DNA from: Candidatus Zixiibacteriota bacterium
Lineage (GTDB): Bacteria; Zixibacteria; MSB-5A5; GN15; FEB-12
Assembly: GCA_017999435.1 (NCBI GenBank)
Contig: JAGNLV010000004.1
Location: 186,001 to 250,000 of the forward strand
Direction: 5' to 3'
DNA: 64,000 bases
Shown in pieces: positions 1-8,328 of the stretch. The translations under genes and the position numbers were made by a program. Position 1 is the stretch's first letter. Every line of letters begins with the position of its first letter. Below the pieces are notes generated by a model. That model saw only the letters and a program-made list of their open reading frames with translations, made no database searches and was not told the origin of the DNA.

Positions 1-360
1 TTCCTCCATTTTCTCCGACTTGACCATGTTGACGCCGATGTCGACCAGGTCGCGGATCATCGACTCGACGTCGCGGCCGACATAGCCGACCTCGGTGTAC
101 TTGGAGGCTTCGACTTTGAGAAACGGCGCGCCGGCGAGATCGGCCAGGCGGCGGGCGATCTCGGTCTTGCCGACCCCGGTGGGCCCGATCATGATGATGT
201 TGTTGGGCAGAATCTCGGCCCGGAGCGGCGCCGGGACCTGCTGCCGCCGCCAGCGGTTGCGCAGGGCGATGGCCACCGATTTCTTGGCCTGGGTTTGCCC
301 GATGATGTACTTGTCGAGGTGGTCGACGATTTCCCGGGGCGTGGGGTAGGACTGGTTCAT
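1..360 (-). CDS. hslU: HslU, ATPase subunit of the HslUV protease (3' part outside window)
   Basis: AAA+ unfoldase that feeds unfolded proteins into the HslV peptidase chamber in the cytoplasm. Only the first 120 residues are inside the window. The N-terminus matches the family ([15 protein letters not shown]) and a Walker A motif, GPTGVGKT, lies at residues 59-66, followed by the HslU-typical stretch [12 protein letters not shown]. The ATG at 358-360 overlaps the hslV stop in an ATGA arrangement, which fixes the start and implies translational coupling. The order topA-xerC-hslV-hslU is a well-known bacterial arrangement. The identification is firm; the remainder lies beyond position 1. Confidence 0.96.
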   Translation of the reverse strand, partial: MNQSYPTPREIVDHLDKYIIGQTQAKKSVAIALRNRWRRQQVPAPLRAEILPNNIIMIGPTGVGKTEIARRLADLAGAPFLKVEASKYTEVGYVGRDVESMIRDLVDIGVNMVKSEKMEE

Positions 361-893
361 CCGAGCGTTTCCACAGTGATGTGTGCGTTGGTGAAGATGC
401 AGATGCCGGCTGCGATCTCGAGCGCTTTGACCGCGATCTTGTCGGCGCTCAGTTTGGGGTTGGCCCAGACGAGCGCGCGGGCGGCGGCCAGGGCAAACGA
501 ACCGCCGGAACCGATCGCCACGATCTGGTCGTCGGGTTCGATCACGTCGCCGTTGCCGCTGACGAGAAAAATGTGGCGGCCGTCGGTGACGGCGATGACG
601 GCCTCGAGTCTCTGAAGCGCCTTGTCGGTCCGCCATTCTTTGGCCAGTTCGACCGCGGCGCGGGCGAGGTTGCCGGCGTACTCGTCGGTCTTCTTCTCCA
701 GCAGTTCATAAAGGGCGAGGGCGTCGGCGGCCGTGCCGGCGAAGCCGCAGAGGATGGTGCCCTCGCGCATGGTGCGGATTTTCGAGGAGCGGGCCTTGAC
801 AATCGTGTCCTCGAACGTGATCTGACCGTCGCCCGCCATGGCCGCGCGGCCGTTGTGAATGATTCCGATAATCGTCGTCGAACGGGTGCGCAT
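357..893 (-). CDS. hslV: HslV, threonine peptidase subunit of HslUV
   Basis: N-terminal-nucleophile threonine peptidase that forms the proteolytic core under HslU. The 178-residue product has the family length and the conserved blocks [27 protein letters not shown] and AIGSGG. The nucleophile is expected to be Thr6 after removal of a five-residue propeptide (MRTRS before TTII). Many HslV proteins need only the initiator Met removed, whereas ClpQ-type proteins carry a short propeptide as here. It sits between xerC (10 bp away) and hslU (4-bp overlap), so the three form one transcription unit. Confidence 0.97.
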   Translation of the reverse strand: MRTRSTTIIGIIHNGRAAMAGDGQITFEDTIVKARSSKIRTMREGTILCGFAGTAADALALYELLEKKTDEYAGNLARAAVELAKEWRTDKALQRLEAVIAVTDGRHIFLVSGNGDVIEPDDQIVAIGSGGSFALAAARALVWANPKLSADKIAVKALEIAAGICIFTNAHITVETLG

Positions 894-903
894 AGTCTCC
901 CCT

Positions 904-1818
904 TCACTCTTTGCTTCCGGAGCGCGGGTGCGCCTTGCGGTAGACTTTCTTCATCGCTTCCGCGGTCACGTGGGTGTACTTCTGGGTGGTCGAGAGGGAC
1001 GCGTGGCCGAGGATTTCCTTTATCACCATCAGGTCGGCGCCGTTTTCCAGCAGGTGGGTGGCGAACGAGTGGCGCAGGGCGTGGGGGGTGAAATCCAGCC
1101 CGCACCTCCGCCCGAACCGTTTCACCAGGCGGTCGATCGACCGCACCGACAGCGGGCCGCCATACCGGTTCAACAGCAGGGCGTCGCAGGCGGTGCCCCG
1201 GTCGGCGAGAAATCGGGCGCGGTCATCGAGGTAGGCGCGCACATCCTTGAGCGTTGCGTCGCCGATGGGGACGACGCGGACCTTGTTCCCCTTGCCGGTG
1301 ACCGTGATGAGCCCCTGGCGGAGGTCGAGATCCCCCGGCCGAATGCCGGCCAGCTCCTCGCGGCGAATGCCGGTGGCGTACAGGAGGGCGATCATGAGAA
1401 AGTCGCGCCGGTAGAAATAGGTGCGCTCCGGCTGTTGGGCCGGCGGTTCCTCGAACAGCCGCCCGGCCTCCTTCTGCGGAAGGAACCGGGGCATCCTGGC
1501 CGGGTACTTCATCCGCGGGAGTTTGAACAGCCAGACCTCGGCTCTTCCCCGGGCAGCCAGGAATTTCTGGAAACCGGAGAGGGCCGACAGAAAACGGGCG
1601 AGCGAGCGGTTCGACACGCCGGCTTCGGCCCGCCGCCGCAGGTAGACGCGCAGCAGGAGCGGGTCGTTCGGCCGGCCTCCCGGCAGGGCGGCGTGCTGCT
1701 CGGCCAGAAAAGCCAGCCACGGTTCAAGGTCGCGGCGGTAGGCCTCGACAGTCCGAGGGGAACAGCGGCGCTCCTCGGCGAGAGCGCCCAAATATGCGGT
1801 CAGATCCTGCTGGAGCAT
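904..1818 (-). CDS. xerC: XerC/XerD-type tyrosine recombinase
   Basis: Site-specific recombinase that resolves chromosome dimers at dif. The 304-residue protein has an N-terminal SAM-like DNA-binding domain (about 1-95) and a C-terminal catalytic domain. All six catalytic positions are visible: R152 (TGIRREEL), K176 (TGKGNK), H246 and R249 (HALRH), H272 (LGHASLSTTQ) and the nucleophile Y281. Location directly before hslVU, behind topA, favours XerC over XerD or a phage integrase. Its ATG lies only a few bases past a likely transcription start, so the message may be nearly leaderless. Confidence 0.93.
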   Translation of the reverse strand: MLQQDLTAYLGALAEERRCSPRTVEAYRRDLEPWLAFLAEQHAALPGGRPNDPLLLRVYLRRRAEAGVSNRSLARFLSALSGFQKFLAARGRAEVWLFKLPRMKYPARMPRFLPQKEAGRLFEEPPAQQPERTYFYRRDFLMIALLYATGIRREELAGIRPGDLDLRQGLITVTGKGNKVRVVPIGDATLKDVRAYLDDRARFLADRGTACDALLLNRYGGPLSVRSIDRLVKRFGRRCGLDFTPHALRHSFATHLLENGADLMVIKEILGHASLSTTQKYTHVTAEAMKKVYRKAHPRSGSKE

Positions 1819-1829
1819 ACGCGGGAGTA

Positions 1830-1858
1830 TAAATACGGGGCGGTCGGAGGGAGGTCAA
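1830..1858 (-). promoter_or_regulatory. Putative sigma70 promoter for xerC-hslVU
   Basis: On the minus strand TTGACC (1853-1858) and TATTTA (1830-1835) are separated by exactly 17 bp. The predicted start is about 5 nt before the xerC ATG at 1818, leaving no room for a Shine-Dalgarno. This implies a leaderless message or a second start further upstream. Confidence 0.45.
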
Positions 1859-1937
1859 TACAATTGATGGCAACCGGGCGGCCGGATTCGAGCGCGGGCC
1901 CGGCCCGGGGCGACCGAAGCCGATCGGGGATTCCGAA

Positions 1938-4235
1938 TTAGTGTGCCGGGGTGTGGGCCTCGACCGAGTCCGGGGCGATCACCGCCTTGCACCGGGGGCA
2001 CTGGAGGTATTCGCCCTTCGCCTTGGATTCCTTGGCCACAAGGAAGGGGTATGCGCAGTGCGGGCAGGGGTGCGGCACCGGCTTGTCCCAGGTGGCGAAC
2101 TTGCACGACGGGTAGGCGGAACAGCCGTAGAAGATTTTGCCGCCGCGGGTGCGTTTTTCAACAAGCTGTCCTTTGCAGCCGTCCTGCGGGCAGGCGATAC
2201 CGAGCGTGATCGCCTTGGTATTCTTGCAGTTCGGGTAGGCCGAGCAGGCGAGGAAGCGGCCGAACCGGCCGGTCTTGATGACCATCGGCGCTCCGCACTT
2301 CTCGCACACTTCATCGGTCTTGCGGGCAGCCTCTTCTTCCGGAAGCGGGCGGGTGGACTTGCACTCGGGGTAGGCGGAGCAGGCGAGGAACCGGCCGTTG
2401 CGCCCCCACTTGATGACCATCGGCGAACCGCACTTCTCGCACTTGATGTCGGTTTCCTCGGTCATCGCCTCCTTGATTTCCTTCTGCCGTCCCTTGAGAA
2501 CCTCGATGGATTTCTTGAAAGGCTCGTAGAACTCATTGAGAACCTTCACCCAGTCATCGGTGCCGTCTTCGATGAGGTCGAGCTCTTTCTCCATCTCGGC
2601 GGTGAATTTGACGTTGAAGAGTTTGGGAAGGTTTTCCACGAGGATCTTGTTCACCGTCAGGCCGAGTTCGGTCGGCGCAAGCTTGCGTTGTTCGAGCTTG
2701 ACATATTTCCGGTCGCGGAGGGTGGAAATGATGGAGGCGTAGGTGGAGGGGCGGCCGATGCCGTCGGCCTCAAGCCGCTTCACCAGGGCGGCCTCGGAGT
2801 AGCGGGCCGGCGGCTTCGTGAACGACTGGTTCGGCCGGAGCTCGAGGAGCCGGAGGGGATCCTTTTCGGCCAGCCGGGGCAGAGCCGCGGCGGCGCCGTT
2901 GCCGTTGCCGTTGTCATCCGCCTCAACTTCCTCATGGTAGATCTTCAGGTAGCCGTCGAACGTGAGCCGCTGCGCGGCGGCCCGGAAGAGGAAGCGGCCG
3001 GCGGCGATGTCGATGGTCTCGACGTCGTAGCGGGCCGGGTTCATCTGCGAGGCGACGAAGCGGTTCCAGATCAGGCTGTAGAGCTTGAACTGGCGGGCGT
3101 TGAGGAAGCGCTTGACCTTGTCGGGCGGGAGCGCGAGATAGGTGGGCCGGATCGCCTCGTGGGCGTCCTGGGCGTTCTGCTTTTTCGAGTACACCTGCGG
3201 TTTGGGCGGCAGGTAGGCCTTGCCGTAGTCGCGGGCGATCAGTTCGCGGGCGGCCTTGAGGGCCTCGTTGGCGATGCGCGTCGAGTCGGTGCGCATGTAG
3301 GTGATCAGACCGGTCGGCCCCTCCTGCCCGATATCGACCCCCTCGTAGAGCTCCTGGGCCAGGCGCATCGTGACTTTGGGCGAAAACCCGAACGCCTTGG
3401 CCGCCTCCTGCTGAAGGGTCGAGGTGATGAAGGGCGCGGAGGGGCGGCGGATGCGCTCGGTGTTCTTGATCTCGGCGACGACCCAGGATTCTTTCTCCAG
3501 CTCCGCCATGTAGCCGCGCACCTCGTTCTCGGAGCCGATCGACATCTTGTTGCCGTTGTCGTTGGAATCGCCGGGTTTGACCACGCTCCGCTCGCCGATC
3601 TTGTAGAGGCGGGCCTCGAGACGCTCCTTCCCGGCGGTCTCGAGTTCGGCTGTGAGCTGCCAGTATTCCTGGGAGACGAAAGCGTTGATCTCGGCTTCGC
3701 GCTCGCACACAAGGCGGAGGGCGACCGACTGCACGCGCCCGGCCGAGAGGTTGCGGGCGACCGTCTTCCAGAGGAACGGGGAGACGGTGTATCCGACGAT
3801 GCGGTCGAGGACGCGGCGGGCCTGCTGGGCGTTGACGAGATTCATGTCGATCTCGCGCGGATTGGCGATCGCCTCGAGGACTGCGCCCTTGGTGATTTCG
3901 TTGAAAGTGACGCGGCGAAACTTGGCCTTATGGCTGTTGCCGATCGAGTTGGCGACATGCCAGGCAATCGCCTCGCCCTCGCGGTCGGGGTCGGGAGCGA
4001 GATAGACGGTCTCGGCCTTCTTGGCGGCCTTCTTGAGCTCGGTGATGACCTTCTGCTTCCCCTCGATCACCGTGTAGTCCGGCTGGAAGTTGTTCTTGAC
4101 GTCGACGCCCAGCTTGGACTTGGGGAGGTCCATAACGTGGCCGATCGTGGCCATGATGTCGAAATCCTTGCCGAGGAAGCGTGCGAGGGTTTTCGACTTG
4201 GCCGGAGACTCGACTATGACCAGGTTTTTCGCCAT
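1938..4235 (-). CDS. topA: DNA topoisomerase I
   Basis: Type IA topoisomerase that relaxes negative supercoils by cutting one strand. The 765-residue protein starts with the TOPRIM block (NLVIVESPAKSKTLARFLG) including the acidic DPDREGEAIAWH motif. The catalytic tyrosine is in GLITYMRTDSTR. The C-terminus carries consecutive zinc-ribbon modules with CxxC pairs (CEKCGSPM, CEKCGAPM, CPQDGCKG, CPHCAYPF/CPRCKAV), four in all. A Gly/Asn-rich linker near the middle (DDNGNGNGAAAA) is probably a flexible loop. Family membership is unambiguous. TrmFO, often placed between topA and xerC, is absent here. Confidence 0.97.
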   Translation of the reverse strand: MAKNLVIVESPAKSKTLARFLGKDFDIMATIGHVMDLPKSKLGVDVKNNFQPDYTVIEGKQKVITELKKAAKKAETVYLAPDPDREGEAIAWHVANSIGNSHKAKFRRVTFNEITKGAVLEAIANPREIDMNLVNAQQARRVLDRIVGYTVSPFLWKTVARNLSAGRVQSVALRLVCEREAEINAFVSQEYWQLTAELETAGKERLEARLYKIGERSVVKPGDSNDNGNKMSIGSENEVRGYMAELEKESWVVAEIKNTERIRRPSAPFITSTLQQEAAKAFGFSPKVTMRLAQELYEGVDIGQEGPTGLITYMRTDSTRIANEALKAARELIARDYGKAYLPPKPQVYSKKQNAQDAHEAIRPTYLALPPDKVKRFLNARQFKLYSLIWNRFVASQMNPARYDVETIDIAAGRFLFRAAAQRLTFDGYLKIYHEEVEADDNGNGNGAAAALPRLAEKDPLRLLELRPNQSFTKPPARYSEAALVKRLEADGIGRPSTYASIISTLRDRKYVKLEQRKLAPTELGLTVNKILVENLPKLFNVKFTAEMEKELDLIEDGTDDWVKVLNEFYEPFKKSIEVLKGRQKEIKEAMTEETDIKCEKCGSPMVIKWGRNGRFLACSAYPECKSTRPLPEEEAARKTDEVCEKCGAPMVIKTGRFGRFLACSAYPNCKNTKAITLGIACPQDGCKGQLVEKRTRGGKIFYGCSAYPSCKFATWDKPVPHPCPHCAYPFLVAKESKAKGEYLQCPRCKAVIAPDSVEAHTPAH

Positions 4236-4281
4236 ACCTTCAATGTTGTCGGAACGGGATGCCGGAAATTAACGGGTGAAC

Positions 4282-4545
4282 TCAGCGGGGGCGTTCGAAT
4301 TTGACCTTCCCCTCGATTAAGTCATTCAGCGCCACCATGGTAATCTTCCGGGAGTCGATGTCGATCTCCGGGTTGTCTTCCATCTGCTCCAACAGGGTGA
4401 GGCGCTTGGTGTTGAGCTTGCGCGCATACTTGGAGGCGACAATGACCGCTTCATAACGATTGAGGCCGGTTTTTTCGATCTGCTCGATCGGGACTTTCTT
4501 CACGCCTGTCTCCTTTACCGGTTCCGCACCGGTCGTATTAACCAA
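4282..4545 (-). CDS. rpoZ: RNA polymerase omega subunit
   Basis: Small subunit that helps fold and assemble beta-prime into RNA polymerase. The 87-residue protein carries the omega signature (NRYEAVIVASKYARKLN) and an acidic helix followed by KITMVALNDLIEGKV, the equivalent of the conserved KPTTIAMEEI region. It follows gmk with an 8-bp overlap. The gmk-rpoZ pair is conserved across many phyla, which supports the call despite the short length. topA follows 46 bp downstream and may be cotranscribed. Confidence 0.9.
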   Translation of the reverse strand: MVNTTGAEPVKETGVKKVPIEQIEKTGLNRYEAVIVASKYARKLNTKRLTLLEQMEDNPEIDIDSRKITMVALNDLIEGKVKFERPR

Positions 4546-5182
4546 TGATGTTTTCTATTTGTTCCGGCGCCAGGCGGTCGGTACGGCAGTGGTGGGCGAT
4601 GATGGCCGACTCGACCTCGCGCACGGCGGTCGCAAGGGTATCGTTGATCACGGCGTACTCGAAACGCCGCCACAGGCGCATCTCCCGGGTGGCGTTTTCG
4701 AACCGCACCTGAAGCTGTTCCTGCGTCTCGGTTCCGCGCGTGCTCAGGCGGCTGCGCAGCGCCGCGATCGACGGGGGGAGGATGAAGATCGTGATCGCGT
4801 CGGCAAACACCGCCTTGATCTTCTCCGCGCCCTGGACATCGATATCGAGGAGCACGACGCCGCCCTCGGCCCGCACGTCCTCCAGCGGTTTCTTCGGCGT
4901 CCCGTATTCATACAAATGAACACGGCAGTGTTCCGCGAAAAAATCCTGCTTGGCCAGACGGCGAAATTCGTCGGCCGAGACGAAGAAATACTCGCGGCCG
5001 TGGACTTCATCCGGCCGGCGGCTGCGCGTGGTGTAGGAGACCGAGAACCGCCAGGCGGGGTTTCGCTCCAGGAGCTGGCGGCAAATCGAGGACTTGCCGC
5101 CGCCCGAGGGGGATGAAATGATGACGACTTTTCCTTTTCCGGTCGGGGTCATGAGGATGCCATCGCCCTGGTTATTCCACAT
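4538..5182 (-). CDS. gmk: Guanylate kinase
   Basis: Phosphorylates GMP to GDP with ATP. The P-loop ISSPSGGGKSSICRQLL is near the N-terminus, followed by the GMP-binding YTTRSRRPDEVHGREYFFV and LLDIDVQGA, all diagnostic of Gmk. The long start at 5182 overlaps yicC by 11 bp; an internal ATG at 5152 (MTPTGKGK) would give a more typical N-terminus. Neither has a convincing Shine-Dalgarno, so the start is unresolved and coupling to yicC translation is likely. The yicC-gmk-rpoZ order is a classic cluster. Confidence 0.96.
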   Translation of the reverse strand: MWNNQGDGILMTPTGKGKVVIISSPSGGGKSSICRQLLERNPAWRFSVSYTTRSRRPDEVHGREYFFVSADEFRRLAKQDFFAEHCRVHLYEYGTPKKPLEDVRAEGGVVLLDIDVQGAEKIKAVFADAITIFILPPSIAALRSRLSTRGTETQEQLQVRFENATREMRLWRRFEYAVINDTLATAVREVESAIIAHHCRTDRLAPEQIENIIG

Positions 5183-6053
5183 TTTGCACGAGTTCGCGCA
5201 GTTTCTCGATTTCTTCTTTCATGGAGATCACCAGGCGGGTAATCGAGGCCTCGGTACACTTGGAGGCAATGGTGTTGGCTTCGCGATTCATCTCCTGGAG
5301 GATGAAGTTGAGCCGTTTGCCGACCGGATCATCGCGCCGCAGGTCGGCGTCATACTGGTCGATGTGGCTGAACATACGGGTGCACTCCTCGGTGATGTCG
5401 GAGCGCTCGGCCTGGAGGGCCACTTCCTGTTCCAGGCGGTTGGGGTCAAGCTGAATAGTTTCAGCGAGTTCCGAGATTCTGACGAGGAGGCGGTCGCGGT
5501 AGCGGTCGACACTCTGGGCAGCCTCCTTCTCGACCGCCCGGGTGATCTCCTTGATCTGGTCGAGACGCTGCTTCATATCGCGCGCCATAGCTTCTCCCTC
5601 GCGGCGCCGCATGCGCACGAGAGCGGTCATGGCCTCAGCCAGCGGGGCCTCGAGCTGCTCCCAGATTTCCTCGTCCTCGAAAGCGGTTTCGTCGCTTTTG
5701 ACAACCTCGGGGAACACGAGCAGGTCGCCGATCGTAACCTCACCCCCGATATGGAGTTGGTCGCGCAGGGCGGCCAGTTGGCGAGCATAGGCCGCGGCGG
5801 CCTTCACATTAATAGAGAATCGATCGGTATTCTCCTCCCCTTCGGAGAATCCGACATAGATGTAGACTTTGCCGCGATTCACATGGCGGCCGACCAACTC
5901 GCGCACTTTTGGCTCCATCGCCGAAAACTGCCTCGGCAATCGGGCGGATACCTCCAGGAAACGGTTGTTCACGCTGGAAACCTCCACGGTGAACGTACCC
6001 AGTGCAGACTTGAATTCGGCCTTGCCGAAACCGGTCATTGAATCCATTGTCAT
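5172..6053 (-). CDS. yicC: YicC-family endoribonuclease
   Basis: Member of the YicC/YloC family; the E. coli protein is an endoribonuclease implicated in sRNA turnover. The 293-residue product begins MDSMTGFGKAEF, the family's hallmark, and ends with the conserved C-terminal DUF1732 region (LNFILQEMNREANTIASKC, then VISMKEEIEKLREQ-like). The middle is predicted helical and highly charged. An ATG two codons upstream of MDSMTG is used as the start. It heads the yicC-gmk-rpoZ unit behind a good promoter at 6078-6105. Confidence 0.93.
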   Translation of the reverse strand: MTMDSMTGFGKAEFKSALGTFTVEVSSVNNRFLEVSARLPRQFSAMEPKVRELVGRHVNRGKVYIYVGFSEGEENTDRFSINVKAAAAYARQLAALRDQLHIGGEVTIGDLLVFPEVVKSDETAFEDEEIWEQLEAPLAEAMTALVRMRRREGEAMARDMKQRLDQIKEITRAVEKEAAQSVDRYRDRLLVRISELAETIQLDPNRLEQEVALQAERSDITEECTRMFSHIDQYDADLRRDDPVGKRLNFILQEMNREANTIASKCTEASITRLVISMKEEIEKLRELVQNVE

Positions 6054-6077
6054 AATTCCTGCCGAAAGACAGGGTCC

Positions 6078-6105
6078 AAAATAGGGGGTGGGAATCTTTT
6101 GTCAA
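6078..6105 (-). promoter_or_regulatory. Sigma70-type promoter for yicC-gmk-rpoZ
   Basis: Minus strand: TTGACA (6100-6105), 16-bp spacer, TATTTT (6078-6083) followed by GG. Predicted start is near 6071, giving a leader of about 18 nt. One of several promoters here with a 16-bp spacer and a T-rich -10. Confidence 0.65.
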
Positions 6106-6218
6106 CCGCAAAACCGGGAGCGGCGTGTCACTTTTCTCGTCCGGCTGCTGCTAAGAGCTTGTCCACGAAGGAGCAAGGCGGCCAACGGCGCAGGGTTGGC
6201 GGCGCCGCGAACGATCGT

Positions 6219-8081
6219 TCAGGGCTGCACCGGGAAGGCGATCACGAAGCCGACGCCGGCGGTGCGGGGCTCCTCGCGCAGCGTGCCCCCGATGCTGCGG
6301 ATGAGCAGCCGGGCCGCGCTGAAACCGAACGCGAAGTCGTTGTGGCTTCGATCGAGGGGGGAGTCGACGGTGATTGTCAGGCGGCAGGCCGAGGGTCCGC
6401 TAAGTTCGGCGGCGATCCGCACGGTGGCGGTCGCCCGGTCGGCACCGGTGGCGACAGCCTGGAGCAGGTTCTCCAGCGCCAGCGTCACGGCGCGCCGGGA
6501 CGTTGAGACCTTGGGCATCAGGTCAGTGTGGACGCGCAGCGGCTGGCCGCCCCGGCCGCGGTTGACGTGGTTAACGACGCGGTGGAGGACGATGTTGAGG
6601 TCGGTCAGTTCGGGCGCCTGAACCCGGCTGGAGATGTCCAGCGCCGACCGGAGATCCTGCGTCAGGCGGCCGAGATCCTGAAGCGACTCGGTGAGCCGGT
6701 GGAGCTGGTCTTTGCCCTCCGCATCCAGAGCCGCGCTCCTCTGACCCAGCCGGGCGCTCAGCGCCACGGCTTCGGCGGTGTCGGCTCCGAGACGGCTCAG
6801 GAGGGTCCGCCCGAACGCGAGCACGTCGGCGGCGTCGGCGGCCAGAGCGCCGGGGACAATAGCGACAAAGGCGGTGCGGTCGTTGGGATTCTCGGCCAGC
6901 GGGAGAACGGCCAGCAGGCCGGGGCGCCCGGCGGGGAGTTCGACGCGCGCCAGCTCCAGCGCGCCGGTGCTCGGGCGCGCCGCGCCGCGCAGGAAATCAT
7001 CGAGGCGCTGCCGCTCCTCGGCGGCGCCGCCGGAGAGAATCTCGGCCAGTTCCACCAGATCGACGGAGACATCCTCCACCTGGAAAAGCCGGGCGAGCAC
7101 CGGATTGTAGACGGCGGTCTTGCCGCGCGAGTCCGCCATCATGGCGCCGATCCCGAGTCCGTCGAGCAGCCCGATCGCAAACTGGATGTTGTCGGCCGTG
7201 CGGTCATCGGCAGAGGGGGGCGGCGGGGCCAGCAGCCGCTGGGTGAGCTCGAGGGCGAAGCGGGTGCGGTCGGCCTGTACGCGGGCATCGTTGTCGGCGA
7301 TGTCGGAAGGAAAGATCACCCGGATGAGAGCCGCCTGACCCTCGTCGAGAGCCAGGCGGGCGATCACCTCGTTCGGAGCGGGTGCGCCAAGTTCAACGGC
7401 GCGCTGGATCGACCGCTGGTCGGTGAAATCGTAGGTCTCCCCCGTGTCGGCGACCTGGCGGTGGAGAGGGCCGGTCGGGTCGATCGAGGGAAGCGAGGTG
7501 ACGCCGTCGCCCGCGTCCAGCGCGCTGCTGCGCGGCTCGAGCCGGTCGGGCGAGACCAAGTAGGCGCACACCTGCACGGCCCCGGAGAACGACTGGAGTT
7601 CGCCGAGATAGCCGCGCCAGTCGGCGGTGAGATCGCGGCCGTCGAGATAGGCCACCAGCCGTCGGTAGGCGGCCGCGTGCGGGTCGCGCACGAGGTCGAC
7701 GGCAACGGCGTTATCGGCCAGAAAGATGAACTGGAAATTGACGGGGTTGCCGGCGTTGAAATTGAGCGTGACGATCGCCCCGGCCCGGATGGCGGCGGCG
7801 CCGGGAACCACGAGCGTCAACCCAATGTGGTCGAACGTGATTTCGTAGTGGTTGCGACGGGAGAGAATCTCGTTGACCACGGCCCGCGAGGCTTCGTCGA
7901 CAAAGTCGATGAGGGCTTTTCCGAACAGCTCTTCACCCGGGCAGCCGAAGAGCTGCTGAGCCTGCTCATCGACAAAGACAAAGCGCCCCTTGAGATCGAC
8001 CTTGCACACGCCGCAGCGGGCGATCGCGCGGGCGTTCATCTCCACCGCGGCGCCCGGTTTCTGCTGTCGAACCGTCGGCAT
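6219..8081 (-). CDS. PAS-containing sensor-kinase-like protein, catalytically degenerate
   Basis: About 620 residues with the layout of a cytoplasmic sensor kinase: an N-terminal PAS domain (MNARAIARCGVCKVDLKGRFVFVDEQAQQLFG), a middle region with a second PAS-like segment (GLLDGLGIGAMMADSRGKTAVYNPVLARLF), a helical pair in the DHp position and a C-terminal GHKL-like fold ending FGFSAARLLIRSIGGTLREEP. The DHp position (DQLHRLTESLQDLGRLTQDLR) lacks the H-E/D-x-x-N/T motif. The N box reads ALENLLQAV without the metal-binding Asn pair. A catalytic role is therefore doubtful. The start at 8081 has an AGAGG Shine-Dalgarno; in-frame alternatives lie at 8099 and 8132. No response regulator adjoins. 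It may act as a scaffold or receptor for another kinase. Confidence 0.7.
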   Translation of the reverse strand: MPTVRQQKPGAAVEMNARAIARCGVCKVDLKGRFVFVDEQAQQLFGCPGEELFGKALIDFVDEASRAVVNEILSRRNHYEITFDHIGLTLVVPGAAAIRAGAIVTLNFNAGNPVNFQFIFLADNAVAVDLVRDPHAAAYRRLVAYLDGRDLTADWRGYLGELQSFSGAVQVCAYLVSPDRLEPRSSALDAGDGVTSLPSIDPTGPLHRQVADTGETYDFTDQRSIQRAVELGAPAPNEVIARLALDEGQAALIRVIFPSDIADNDARVQADRTRFALELTQRLLAPPPPSADDRTADNIQFAIGLLDGLGIGAMMADSRGKTAVYNPVLARLFQVEDVSVDLVELAEILSGGAAEERQRLDDFLRGAARPSTGALELARVELPAGRPGLLAVLPLAENPNDRTAFVAIVPGALAADAADVLAFGRTLLSRLGADTAEAVALSARLGQRSAALDAEGKDQLHRLTESLQDLGRLTQDLRSALDISSRVQAPELTDLNIVLHRVVNHVNRGRGGQPLRVHTDLMPKVSTSRRAVTLALENLLQAVATGADRATATVRIAAELSGPSACRLTITVDSPLDRSHNDFAFGFSAARLLIRSIGGTLREEPRTAGVGFVIAFPVQP

Positions 8082-8220
8082 GCAAACCTCTTCCAACATC
8101 GCCCGCCGCTTGCCGGCGGCAGCCGAAGGCATCTCCCCCCGGCGGACCGCCCGCCGTCGTCCCGTACTTCGGTTATATCGGACACATGCAGGGGATTATT
8201 CACCGGCGGGGGACAACTTT

Positions 8221-8274
8221 GCGGGGCAGAATTGCCCCGCAGATCGGCGAGGGTTCTGCCCCGTCAGAGGGGCA
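8221..8274. repeat. Tandem hairpins with mutually exclusive pairing
   Basis: Two GC-rich dyads sit between the AsmA gene and the kinase-like gene. Dyad 1 pairs 8221-8228 with 8233-8240 (loop GAAT). Dyad 2 pairs 8257-8262 with 8269-8274. GGGGCAGAA at 8223-8231 is also complementary to TTCTGCCCC at 8254-8262, so alternative folding is possible. Neither strand has a T-tract after the stem, so they are not standard intrinsic terminators. Confidence 0.5.
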
Positions 8275-8328
8275 TCGGTTGCGGACGGCCGCGACGCGAC
8301 GGTCCGGCGGGCGCGGGCCGGCCGCGGC

